A DNA stretch of 64,000 bases from Cyanobium sp. M30B3 (GTDB lineage Bacteria > Cyanobacteriota > Cyanobacteriia > PCC-6307 > Cyanobiaceae): contig CP073761.1 in the NCBI GenBank assembly GCA_018399015.1, positions 1,736,001 through 1,800,000 on the forward strand, read 5' to 3'. Below are positions 55,601-63,141 of this stretch, one piece after another (positions within the stretch are counted from its first letter, which is position 1; every line of letters starts with the position of its first letter). The notes below the pieces were generated by a model that worked only from the letters and a program-made list of their open reading frames with translations, made no database searches and was not told the origin of the DNA. The translations under genes and the position numbers were made by a program.

Positions 55601-56955
55601 TGCAGCCCCGCGGGGCCGCCCAGAGCGAGGGGCAACCGGCCACGGCCGCTCAGGTAGGGGCTGCTGAGCCGGTCAAGCAGCAGCGCCCGGTCCTGCCAGC
55701 GCAGCTGGGCGCGCCAGCCGTCCAGCAGCGGGTTGCTGGCCTGGGAGAGGCGGCTGATCAGGCGCGGCTGCCGCCAGCTGCCCGCCAGCTGCAGATCCCC
55801 CTGGATCACCGAGCCCAGCAGCTCGACGGGGGTGCCCGGCTCCAGCGGCAGGTCGGTGGGCTGCAGCTGCCAGTCGCCGGTGAGGGCCAGGTCGCGACCG
55901 ATGCGGCCGCGGCCGCGCAGCCAGGACCTGCCGCTGCGCAGCTCCAGGGCCTGCACCTGCCACTGGGAGGGGCTCCAGGAGGTGAGCAGGGCCAGCTGGC
56001 CGGAGCGGTTGCCCCAGCGCCAGTCCGTGGAGGGCAGGCGCAGCTGGGTACCCCGACACTGCACGGGCAGCAACGGCACCTGCAGTGCCGGTTGGCCGGC
56101 TGGGCTCCAGCGCAGCTCGCGGCCGCGCAACTCCCCCTGGCAGTCCGGGCCCCCGTCTGCCCAGGCCAGCCGCAGGCGGCCATCGAGACGGCCCCGCAGC
56201 TGGCCGCTCAGGCGCCCTGGAGGAAGCAGGCCCCGGAACCAGGTGTTGAGGTCGAGATTGCGGCTGGTCAACTCGCCGCGCCAGTTGCCCTCGCTCCAGT
56301 TGCCTCCAGCCCGCAGGCGCAGAGGCAACGCTGCGTCCCCGGCCAGCCCGAGCTGCAGCTGGCCGCTGAGCAACTGGCGGTGGGGCTGCAGCGAGCCGCT
56401 GCTGAGCACCTGCAGCGCCAGGCCGGCAGGCTCCACCCGCACCGAGGCCGGCTGGCGCAGCCGCCAGCGCACATCCATCCGAGGGGGAGGCTGGCTGGGA
56501 TCGGCCCGCCCCAGCCGCCAGTAGCGCCCCTCGTCGTTGGGACGCAGGTCCACGGCGACGCCCGCGAGACTGAGATTCAGCACCGGCAGCCGGCGCCGCA
56601 GGCTGCTGAGGGGATCGAGGCTCACGCCCAGGGCCGCCATGCGCACACTGGAGGGATCCCTGGGATCGGGCAGCAGCCGCGTGGGGCCCAGCTGCAGGCC
56701 GGACCAGCCCAGCCCCTGGTACGGCCCGAGCTGGAGCGGGTGCCCCAGGGCCGCACCCAGCTGGCGCTCCAACCTGGGCTGCAGGCGCGCGTAGACCCGC
56801 CGTGCCACCTGGTCGAAGGACAACACCCCGGCCACGGCAACGGCTGTGCAGCCGCCAGCCAGCAGCCAGGGGATCAGGGTGCGGGGGCGAATGGGAAGGC
56901 GGCAGGCGCGTGGGGCGCAATATAAAAGGCGTTTTCCAGCCGAGCCAGACACCAT
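52675..56955 (-). CDS. tamB: TamB-type translocation/assembly protein (DUF490)
   Basis: A protein of about 1,426 residues anchored in the inner membrane and spanning the periplasm, thought to move lipids to the outer membrane. After an N-terminal span (TLIPWLLAGGCTAVAVAGVL) come AsmA-like and long beta-strand repeats of the form ...GxLxLxxGxLxGxGxLxLxxG..., and a C-terminal DUF490/TamB domain ending FRLNYKASELLNLQGSVD-like, with a terminal aromatic (FFRF). Start uncertain: ATG 56955 shares CATG with the divergent ycf51 start and the conserved part begins about 20 residues later. No signs of breakage. Confidence 0.91.
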   Translation of the reverse strand: MVSGSAGKRLLYCAPRACRLPIRPRTLIPWLLAGGCTAVAVAGVLSFDQVARRVYARLQPRLERQLGAALGHPLQLGPYQGLGWSGLQLGPTRLLPDPRDPSSVRMAALGVSLDPLSSLRRRLPVLNLSLAGVAVDLRPNDEGRYWRLGRADPSQPPPRMDVRWRLRQPASVRVEPAGLALQVLSSGSLQPHRQLLSGQLQLGLAGDAALPLRLRAGGNWSEGNWRGELTSRNLDLNTWFRGLLPPGRLSGQLRGRLDGRLRLAWADGGPDCQGELRGRELRWSPAGQPALQVPLLPVQCRGTQLRLPSTDWRWGNRSGQLALLTSWSPSQWQVQALELRSGRSWLRGRGRIGRDLALTGDWQLQPTDLPLEPGTPVELLGSVIQGDLQLAGSWRQPRLISRLSQASNPLLDGWRAQLRWQDRALLLDRLSSPYLSGRGRLPLALGGPAGLQLGDLAVEAQLRGYPLDRLSALLGTTLAGTLTAEGTIRGPLSGLTPDFRLLLERLEVGPLQLAQDWQGDWFGQAAGGGRLALRPRGDEGLLEARLDNRWVPVAIDLRRQQGRLSLAGTPRSYRWTADALPLDGLRLALGPMGRFQPLEGRLSGRGNLGLQPLAFQGEVELEQASVLGVVARRLQLEGSYRDRRYQARGLVEPQSGGELDVDWRGRWQGAYRARLSGRALEDGLVRQLLEAWPAWNGGVARDPGRAGDLGTLLIDTFAGSVDAQLAALNRAHALVAQQRRSQLESLTAAERLERLAARFDFDADLSGPRLVDSRLDLDLQGHVWLPGEDRDLALSAQPLQVRIQGPLRQGSGSLAVEGLPLALLALLTPVPEELRGTLAASGRYRLGQQQGLDLDLGLAGAGFAETDLSLERGSVNLEGEAMLVDLALRAAGAGSGIDLAGRIPLDPAADGVELRLSSRDDGLIFLSRLAQPAVDWKEGSADLQLLVRGSLLRPIANGFLRLQDGELDLVGQSVTDLQATMLFDFEKLILQEFGAAVGPKGRISGVGSLGLVSPQLTAEGEPAQLSLRLAALPFRFPRINAVTNGDLQVGGSLAGLRISGDLALSKGSINVQPGSLGNGEEARPGSPTSVAELAEQRWTFQQPLVLYGPDVESETSEQLRALVPNLPLVRFDNLRLSLGPDLGVGVPRLASFQTEGNLRIDGPFDPSIQARGVVRLKQGRLGLFTTTFSLDPDSPNVAVFTPSLGLVPFLDITLRTRVSDSLTMAGMGADPAGGGSPFTTSTTQLETQGFSSLNQLNLVQVYLSVSGPADRLADNISLRSSPPLPQDRLMALIGGNTLAGVVGGAGASTALATVVGQSLLSPLLGTLGDAFGQRLSLAIYPAYVNQGVSRADVRRSGRVPPQLVLATEAGIDLTERFSVSLLSAPNVDNVPPQVNLNYKASELLNLQGSVDTDGNWQTQLQVFFRF
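56905..56953. promoter_or_regulatory. short AT-rich stretch between tamB and ycf51, possible promoter
   Basis: TATAAAA at 56921-56927 could be a -10 box for the plus-strand ycf51 gene, which starts at 56954; on the minus strand the same stretch reads TTTTATATT. No matching -35 hexamer at 16-18 bp could be seen. It lies inside the first codons of tamB if that gene begins at 56955. Confidence 0.35.
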
Positions 56956-57421
56956 GAGCACCGACCCGATCCTGCTGGTGGCCGGGGAATGGCTGGGGGC
57001 GGCCAGCGGGGTGCTGGCCGTGGCCACGATCGCCGCTTACGCGCTGCGCTGGGGAGTGCGCTTCCGCCTGGTGGGCATCACCAGTTTCACCGCCCTGCTG
57101 GCCCTGTCCTGTCTGGCCTTCGCTGTGAGCTACCGACCGCGGGTGGTGGTGGACGGCGCCGTGAGCGTGCCGGTGGTGTTCGACAACGGCGCCGAACTGG
57201 TGGTGGCCGCCGCGCCAGCCGACCTGCCGGCGGCGGCCGCCGCCCCCACGGCCGAACAGGTGGCCCGCAACCTGCGGGGCAATGGGCGCCAGAGCGACGA
57301 CGCCATGGTGCGGGTGCGGGTGCGGCGGGTGGAGACGGTGGCTCCAGGCCTCAGCCGGCCGGTGATCCTGGCCGAGGTGCGCCGGGATCTGGTGAGTGGT
57401 GAGATCAGCCTGCAGCCCTGA
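56954..57421 (+). CDS. ycf51: Ycf51 / DUF2518 family protein
   Basis: A 155-residue membrane protein with two N-terminal hydrophobic spans (AGEWLGAASGVLAVATIAAY and LVGITSFTALLALSCLAFAV) followed by a soluble domain (PRVVVDGAVSVPVVFDNGAE, RVRVRRVETVAPGLSRPVIL). The family is found in cyanobacteria and red-algal plastids and its function is unknown. The DUF4332 gene starts four bases after its stop, and both are probably co-transcribed. Confidence 0.88.
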   Translation: MSTDPILLVAGEWLGAASGVLAVATIAAYALRWGVRFRLVGITSFTALLALSCLAFAVSYRPRVVVDGAVSVPVVFDNGAELVVAAAPADLPAAAAAPTAEQVARNLRGNGRQSDDAMVRVRVRRVETVAPGLSRPVILAEVRRDLVSGEISLQP

Positions 57422-57424
57422 TCG

Positions 57425-57814
57425 ATGGACGGTTTCCAGGACCTGCCCGCCCACGCGCGGCGGGAGCGGGCGGCCCTGGAGCAGGCCGGCTGCCACGACT
57501 GGGCCGGCCTGGCCCGGCTGGAGGACCGGCAGCTGGCCGGGCTGGCCCTTGCCGGCAGCGCCAGCCTGCCCAGCCTGGTGCGCCTGCGGGGCCAGGCCCG
57601 GCTGGTGGTGGACCTGGATCTCCAGCCAGGCCAGGCGGCCCTGCTGCTCCATGCCGGCATCCCCGACCGGGGCAGCCTGGCCGCCGCTGACCCCCAGCAG
57701 CTCTGGCGCCAGACCGGCCGGCTGCAGCGCCGGCTCACCGGCGGGGCGGTACCACCTCCCGATCTGGCCCAGGTGCGGCGCTGGATTGCCCGGGCTCGCC
57801 GGGCCACAAACTGA
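57425..57814 (+). CDS. DUF4332 family protein (helix-hairpin-helix-like)
   Basis: A 129-residue soluble protein. It has two tandem helical units with HhH-like turns: ERAALEQAGCHDWAGLARLE then LAGLALAGSASLPSLVRLRG, and AALLLHAGIPDRGSLAAADP, ending LAQVRRWIARARR. This fits DUF4332, a family with DNA-polymerase-beta-like HhH repeats of unknown role. It starts four bases after ycf51. Confidence 0.85.
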   Translation: MDGFQDLPAHARRERAALEQAGCHDWAGLARLEDRQLAGLALAGSASLPSLVRLRGQARLVVDLDLQPGQAALLLHAGIPDRGSLAAADPQQLWRQTGRLQRRLTGGAVPPPDLAQVRRWIARARRATN

Positions 57815-57876
57815 CCCAGGGCGGCGCCTGGCTGTCGCAGTTGAGTTCTGAAATAGGAACAGCTGACTCCGCGGCC

Positions 57877-58215
57877 ATGGACAGCGCACGACGCCGACCC
57901 ACTTCCAGACACCGCGTTGCGGGGGGCCTGCTTGTTGCCGCCGCCGTGGGCGTCACAGCGATGGCGATCCTGCCGGGTGCGCCCCTTCACCCGCAGCGGG
58001 TCCAGGCCCAGTCGAATCTGCTGGAGAGCGTGCGACGCGACCCCGCCCGGGCCAAGCGGCTGTGCCGGGAGCTGCGCCAGATGAATCAGCAGGGCATCTC
58101 CTACACGAGCAAGCAGGCCATCCGCCAGATCGCCAGCCAGGAAAACCTCAGCCTGATGGATGCGGAAGTGCTCACCACCTATGTGGTGGGGCTGCACTGT
58201 CCGGACGTGCGCTGA
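57877..58215 (+). CDS. small exported protein of unknown function
   Basis: A protein of about 112 residues with a basic N-terminus, a hydrophobic export segment (VAGGLLVAAAVGVTAMAILP), and a mature helical domain of about 60 residues (ARAKRLCRELRQMNQQGISY, QIASQENLSLMDAEVLTTYV, GLHCPDVR) with two cysteines. I do not recognise it by name. ATG 57877 is a better start than TTG 57841. The downstream hydrolase GTG directly follows its stop. Confidence 0.78.
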   Translation: MDSARRRPTSRHRVAGGLLVAAAVGVTAMAILPGAPLHPQRVQAQSNLLESVRRDPARAKRLCRELRQMNQQGISYTSKQAIRQIASQENLSLMDAEVLTTYVVGLHCPDVR

Positions 58216-59934
58216 GTGGCCGCCGCCCACGGCAGGGATGGCTGGATGCGCTGCCGTGACGGCACGTGCCTGCTCAGTCGGATCTGGCAACCGGAGGGGG
58301 AGGGTTCCTGGCCGGTGCTGTTGATGCGCCAGCCCTATGGCCGGGCGATCGCATCCACGCCCACCCTGGCCCACCCCGGCTGGTGGGCCGAGCAGGGCTT
58401 TCTGGTGGTGGTGCAGGACGTGCGCGGGCAGGGGGAGTCGGAGGGGGAGTTCGGGGGCTTCGGCCAGGAGGCCAGCGACACGGCCGACACGGTGCGCTGG
58501 GCCCGCCGACTGCCCGGCAGCAATGGCCGAGTGGGCACCTACGGCTTTTCCTATCAGGGCTTCACCCAGCTGGTGGGCGACGGTGATACCTCCTGTGCCC
58601 GGAACGCCGGTGCTGGCGATGGCCTGCCGGACTGCCTGCCGGACTGCCTGCCGGACTGTCTGGCGGTGGCCATGGCCGGGCTGGATGAACGGCTGCACTG
58701 GGCCAGCATCGGCGGCGCCCACTGGTGGGCCCTGGGCCTGGGCTGGGGCCTGCAGCTGGCCGCCCTGCGCTGCCGCCGCCGGGGGGATGGCCAGGGCTGG
58801 CAGGCGATCCGCCGCAGCCTGAGCAGCGGCCGCTTCATCGATGAAGGCACGGAGCTGCTGGAGCGCCACGACCCCCAGGGCATGGCCCTGCGCTGGCTGC
58901 GCCAGGATCCGGCCCGGGCAGAGGAGTGGACCCGCCACGCCCCGGCCGCCGGCCTGTGGCGGCGCCCGCTGCTGCTGCTGGGCGGCTGGCACGATCCCCA
59001 CCTGGAGGGGGTGCTGGACCTCTGGCGGCAGGCCCGTGCGGCTGGCGGAGAGCCCCTGCTGCGCATCGGCGCCTGGAGCCACCTCAACTGGCGGGAGGGG
59101 GCAGACCAGCTCCAGCTGGCGTTCTTCCGCCGCCATCTCCAGCGCGACGGCGTCGCCGCCGCGGAGGCCGGGCCTGGGCCCGTGGCCGCCGTTGCGGTGC
59201 AGGCCGAACGCACGGGCCAGTGGCACAGCCTGGGGCCTGCGGCGCCCGCGGCACCGGGCGGCTGGCCAACGTGGTGGTTGAGCTGCGCTGGTCAGGCCAC
59301 GGCGGAAGGGGGCAGGCTGCTGCCGGATCCCGGAACGGCGGATGGGGGGCGCGCTCCGGTGCAGTGGCTGGTGCACGACCCCTGGAGACCGGTCCCCGGG
59401 CGCGGGGGCCATCTGGACCCCAACCCGGGCCCCTGCGAGCGGGCCGACCTGGATCAGCGCCGCGATGTGGCCTGCTTCACCTCGGCGCCGTGGCCGGAGG
59501 TCGCCCTTCCCGAAGGACTGCAGGGCCTGGTGGTGCGGCCCCAGCTGCGGCTGCGGGTGAGTGCCGATCAGCCGGGCTTCGACCTCTGTGCCGTGCTGTC
59601 CAGGGTCGCAGTCGATGGGCGTGTGGACCAGCTGGCGGTGGGCGTGGCGCGCCACCTGGGAGAGTCCTGTCTGGAGAGCCGCTGGCGGCAGGTGAGCCTG
59701 CAGCCGCTGCTGCTGGAGCTGGGGGCGGGCGAGCGGCTGCGCCTGTCCCTGGCGGCGGCGGCCTGGCCCCAGATTGCGGTGAATCCCGGCAGCGGCCGGC
59801 AGCCCCGGGGCGGCAGCGGCATCGAGCACCGGGTGATCAGCCTGCGCCTGGAGCTGGAGCAGGCCTGCCTGGTGCTCGAGCCGGCCCTGGGGGATGCGGG
59901 CGACGGACTGCTGGGGCAGACTGCCCCCAACTGA
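58216..59934 (+). CDS. CocE/NonD family hydrolase (S15 Xaa-Pro peptidase-like)
   Basis: A 572-residue alpha/beta hydrolase. The N-terminal domain shows LLSRIWQPEGEGSWPVLLMR, VVVQDVRGQGESEGEF and the nucleophile elbow RVGTYGFSYQGFTQLV with catalytic Ser; Asp and His are near GGWHDPHLEG and RIGAWSHLNW. The C-terminal half is a jelly-roll domain as in S15/cocaine esterase enzymes (LRLRVSADQPGFDLCAVLSR, ERLRLSLAAAAWPQIAVNPG). Substrate cannot be inferred. Between the elbow and the next conserved block is an insertion with a triple LPDC repeat. Start GTG 58216 abuts the previous stop. Confidence 0.88.
   Translation: MAAAHGRDGWMRCRDGTCLLSRIWQPEGEGSWPVLLMRQPYGRAIASTPTLAHPGWWAEQGFLVVVQDVRGQGESEGEFGGFGQEASDTADTVRWARRLPGSNGRVGTYGFSYQGFTQLVGDGDTSCARNAGAGDGLPDCLPDCLPDCLAVAMAGLDERLHWASIGGAHWWALGLGWGLQLAALRCRRRGDGQGWQAIRRSLSSGRFIDEGTELLERHDPQGMALRWLRQDPARAEEWTRHAPAAGLWRRPLLLLGGWHDPHLEGVLDLWRQARAAGGEPLLRIGAWSHLNWREGADQLQLAFFRRHLQRDGVAAAEAGPGPVAAVAVQAERTGQWHSLGPAAPAAPGGWPTWWLSCAGQATAEGGRLLPDPGTADGGRAPVQWLVHDPWRPVPGRGGHLDPNPGPCERADLDQRRDVACFTSAPWPEVALPEGLQGLVVRPQLRLRVSADQPGFDLCAVLSRVAVDGRVDQLAVGVARHLGESCLESRWRQVSLQPLLLELGAGERLRLSLAAAAWPQIAVNPGSGRQPRGGSGIEHRVISLRLELEQACLVLEPALGDAGDGLLGQTAPN
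58624..58659 (+). repeat. 12-bp tandem repeat (three units) inside the CocE/NonD gene
   Basis: The unit ctgccggactgc is present at 58624-58635 and 58636-58647 and, with one change, at 58648-58659. Each unit encodes Leu-Pro-Asp-Cys in frame, so the protein carries LPDC three times in a surface-loop position. The unit length is a multiple of three and copy number could change without breaking the frame. Confidence 0.93.
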
Positions 59935-59946
59935 CTCTCCTCCCTG

Positions 59947-60738
59947 ATGGCACGCGCCGCCCTGTTGGCCCTTGGCCTGCTGAGCAGCCTCGGCCTCGGC
60001 CTCAGCCAGCCGCCAGCGAGCGTCGCCCAGACCCAGCCCGGCAGTGCACGACTCCAGCCGCAGCCGAACGGCGAGGCCCCGCGCAACACCCTCAGCGTGG
60101 AGCAGGCCCGGGCAGCGGCCAACCGCATCCTGGAGGCGATCAAGACCGGCGATCCCAACCTGCGTTACAGCCAGTTCTCCGATCAGCTCAAGGCGATCAG
60201 CAGCCCGACGATGGTGGCCGAGACCATGCGCCGGCAGCCGAAGCTGCTGAGCTGGACCCTGTTGAGCGTGCGCGGCGGCCTGCGCACCACCACGGTGGAA
60301 GCCGCCCTGCAGACCAGCGCCGGCACCCGCGACCTGTTCATGGTGCTCAACGACCAGGGACAACTGGACGGCTACCACCTCGATCTTGCCGACGAGAAGT
60401 CCACCACCGTGGCGGCGGACTTCGTGAAGGCGCTCAGCGGCGGCCACTTCATCACCGCCCGCAGTTTTCTCAGCCTGCCCCTGCAGCGGGAGCTCACAGC
60501 GGCGACGCTCCAGGCCAAATGGCAGCAGCTGCAGCGCTACACCGGCAACTTCATCCGGGTGGGCAAGGTGGTGGCCGCCGAATACAACGAGGACAGCCAG
60601 CTGGTGCTGGTGAACACCGAGTTCAACCGCACCACCGACACCCTGTTTGTGGTGCTGAACAGGGCCAACGAGATCATCAGTGTGGATTTTCCCCAGGATC
60701 CGATCCGGCCCCGGCCCGTCGCCGGCCCGCTTCCCTGA
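59947..60738 (+). CDS. DUF3887 domain secreted protein
   Basis: A 263-residue protein with a signal peptide (ALLALGLLSSLGLGLSQPPA) and a mature part with two repeated cystatin/NTF2-like modules: EQARAAANRILEAIKTGDPN, SWTLLSVRGGLRTTTVEAAL and FMVLNDQGQLDGYHLDLA in the first, then VAADFVKALSGGHFITARSF and NTLFVVLNRANEIISVDF-like strands in the second (about residues 150-255). DUF3887 proteins are periplasmic and their ligand is unknown. It follows the CocE gene by 12 bp and precedes glgB by 60 bp. Confidence 0.82.
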   Translation: MARAALLALGLLSSLGLGLSQPPASVAQTQPGSARLQPQPNGEAPRNTLSVEQARAAANRILEAIKTGDPNLRYSQFSDQLKAISSPTMVAETMRRQPKLLSWTLLSVRGGLRTTTVEAALQTSAGTRDLFMVLNDQGQLDGYHLDLADEKSTTVAADFVKALSGGHFITARSFLSLPLQRELTAATLQAKWQQLQRYTGNFIRVGKVVAAEYNEDSQLVLVNTEFNRTTDTLFVVLNRANEIISVDFPQDPIRPRPVAGPLP

Positions 60739-60798
60739 TCAGGACGCCGGGAACGGACCTCAGCCCGCCTAAGCTCCGGCCATCACTGCCGAGCTGCG

Positions 60799-63135
60799 AT
60801 GGCCGTCCCTTGTCTCGACTGGATGGTTGAGGACGCCCATCGCCTGGCGGATTGCCGCCACGATCACCCCTTCGCCGTCCTCGGCCCCCAGCCCCTCGAC
60901 GACGGCCGCTGGGTGGTGCGGGTGTGGATGCCGGACGCCGAGAGCGTCGAGCTGCTCCAGGGAGGCGACAAGGGCGATGGGGGAGGAGCCCTGGGGATGG
61001 AAACCCCCCACCATCCCTGGGTGTTCGAGGCAAGTCTCGACCACAACCCCGGCAGCGGCTACCGGGTGCGGGTGCAGCGGGGGGGAATCACCCATGAGGC
61101 CCACGACCCCTGGGCCTTCCGCGAGGAGTGGATGGGGGAGCTCGATCGGCTGCTGTTCGCCGAGGGCAACCACCACCACATCTGGCGCAAGATGGGTGCC
61201 CACCTCACCACGCGTGACGGCGTCGCCGGGGTGATGTTCTGCCTGTGGGCGCCCAACGCCCGCAGCGCGGCCGTGCTGGGCCAGTTCAACGGCTGGGATG
61301 GGCGCCACCACCCGATGCAGAGCCGCTTCGGCGGCTGCTGGGAGCTGTTTGTGCCCGGCCTGCAGGCCGGCGAGATCTACAAATATGAAGTGCGGGCCCA
61401 GAACGGACACTGCTACGCGAAGGCCGACCCCTACGGCTTCCGCCATGAGGTGCGGCCGGCCAACGGCTCAATCGTGCAGCCCCTCGGTGGGGACTTCTCC
61501 TGGGCAGACGCCGCCTGGATGGCGGAGCGCGACAGCCGCAACCCCCTCGACCAGCCGGTCGCGGTGTATGAGCTGCATCTGGGCAGCTGGATGCACGCCG
61601 CCGCCGACCAGCCCTACATCGAGGCCGATGGCACGCCGCGCCCGCCCGTGCCCGCCGCCGATCTCAAGCCCGGCGCCCGCCTGCTCACCTACCCGGAACT
61701 GGCCGACCGCCTGATCCCCTATGTGAAGGCCCGGGGTTTCACCCACATCGAGCTGATGCCGATCTCGGAGCACCCCTTCGACGGCTCCTGGGGCTATCAG
61801 GTCACCGGCTGGTATGCCCCCACCAGCCGCTTCGGCACCCCCGATGAATTCCGAGCTTTTGTGGATCGCTGCCACGCCGAGGGCATCGGCGTGATCCTTG
61901 ACTGGGTGCCGGGGCACTTCCCCAAGGACGCCCACGGCCTGGCCTTCTTCGATGGGGCCCACCTCTATGAGCACGCCGACCCGCGCATCGGCGAACACAA
62001 GGAGTGGGGCACCCTGATCTTCAACTACAGCCGCAACGAGGTGCGCAACTTCCTGGTGGCCAACCTCGTGTACTGGTTCGAGGAGTTCCATATCGATGGC
62101 ATCCGCGTCGATGCGGTGGCCTCGATGCTCTACCGCGACTACCTGCGCCCCGACGGCGAATGGCTGGCCAACGAGCACGGCGGCCGCGAGAACACCGAGG
62201 CCGTGCATTTTCTGCAGCAGGCCAACCACGTGCTGTTCCAGCACTTCCCCGGCGCCCTCTCGATCGCCGAGGAATCCACCACCTGGCCGATGGTCACCCA
62301 GCCCACCCACATCGGTGGCCTCGGTTTCAACCTCAAGTGGAACATGGGCTGGATGCACGACATGCTCGATTACTTCGAGCTGGATCCCTGGTTCCGCCAG
62401 TTCCACCAGAACAATGTGACGTTCTCGATCTGGTACGCCTTCACCGAGAACTTCATGCTCGCCCTCAGCCACGATGAGGTGGTGCACGGCAAGAGCCACC
62501 TGCTGCACAAGATGCCCGGCGATGACTGGCAGAAGTTCGCCAATGTGCGGGCCCTGCTGGCCTACATGTGGACCCACCCCGGCAAGAAGACGATCTTCAT
62601 GGGGATGGAGTTCGGCCAGCGGGCCGAGTGGAACGTGTGGGGCGACCTGCAGTGGGAGCTGCTCCAGCACGCACCGCATCAGGGCCTGCAGCACCTGGTC
62701 GACGATCTCAATACCTTCTACAAGTCGGAGCGGGCGCTCTGGGGCGACGACTTCAGCGAGTACGGCTTCCAGTGGATCGACTGCAATGACAACCGCCACT
62801 CGGTGATCAGCTTCATGCGCCGCGAGAGTGCCACCGGCCGCTGGCTGGTGGTGGTGGCCAACTTCACCCCCCAGAGTCACTCCCACTACCGGGTGGGCGT
62901 TCCGCTGGAGGGCTTCTACGAGGAGGTGTTCAACACCGATGCCGAGCGCTACGGCGGCAGCAACCTCGGCAACCTGGGCGGCAAGTTCACCGACCAGTGG
63001 TCCATTCATGGCTACGGCAACTCGCTCGATCTCTGCCTGCCACCGCTGAGCGTTCTGGTGTTCCGGCGCGATCCGATCCGCAGCCAGCCACCCAGCGGAG
63101 CAGGGCTGAACACACCCCCACTCACCACGCCCTGA
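60799..63135 (+). CDS. glgB: 1,4-alpha-glucan branching enzyme
   Basis: GlgB adds alpha-1,6 branches to glycogen. The 778-residue GH13 protein has an N-terminal CBM48 region ([20 protein letters not shown]), then the conserved GH13 regions: [13 protein letters not shown] (I), [16 protein letters not shown] (II, catalytic Asp), [16 protein letters not shown] (III, catalytic Glu) and [16 protein letters not shown] (IV, catalytic Asp). The ATG at 60799 gives the [19 protein letters not shown] start; ATG 60823 is also possible. The end converges on the MscS gene with six bases between stops. Confidence 0.97.
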   Translation: MAVPCLDWMVEDAHRLADCRHDHPFAVLGPQPLDDGRWVVRVWMPDAESVELLQGGDKGDGGGALGMETPHHPWVFEASLDHNPGSGYRVRVQRGGITHEAHDPWAFREEWMGELDRLLFAEGNHHHIWRKMGAHLTTRDGVAGVMFCLWAPNARSAAVLGQFNGWDGRHHPMQSRFGGCWELFVPGLQAGEIYKYEVRAQNGHCYAKADPYGFRHEVRPANGSIVQPLGGDFSWADAAWMAERDSRNPLDQPVAVYELHLGSWMHAAADQPYIEADGTPRPPVPAADLKPGARLLTYPELADRLIPYVKARGFTHIELMPISEHPFDGSWGYQVTGWYAPTSRFGTPDEFRAFVDRCHAEGIGVILDWVPGHFPKDAHGLAFFDGAHLYEHADPRIGEHKEWGTLIFNYSRNEVRNFLVANLVYWFEEFHIDGIRVDAVASMLYRDYLRPDGEWLANEHGGRENTEAVHFLQQANHVLFQHFPGALSIAEESTTWPMVTQPTHIGGLGFNLKWNMGWMHDMLDYFELDPWFRQFHQNNVTFSIWYAFTENFMLALSHDEVVHGKSHLLHKMPGDDWQKFANVRALLAYMWTHPGKKTIFMGMEFGQRAEWNVWGDLQWELLQHAPHQGLQHLVDDLNTFYKSERALWGDDFSEYGFQWIDCNDNRHSVISFMRRESATGRWLVVVANFTPQSHSHYRVGVPLEGFYEEVFNTDAERYGGSNLGNLGGKFTDQWSIHGYGNSLDLCLPPLSVLVFRRDPIRSQPPSGAGLNTPPLTTP

Positions 63136-63141
63136 CGGCCC

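Noticed and set aside
53224-56925. 1,233-codon open frame on the plus strand opposite tamB
   Set aside because: It is an antisense shadow of TamB: very Gly/Gln/Ala-rich, no recognisable domain, and produced by the high GC and the frame relationship to the real gene.
57130-60447. 1,105-codon minus-strand frame opposite ycf51 to DUF3887
   Set aside because: It spans five real plus-strand genes; no domain is recognisable.
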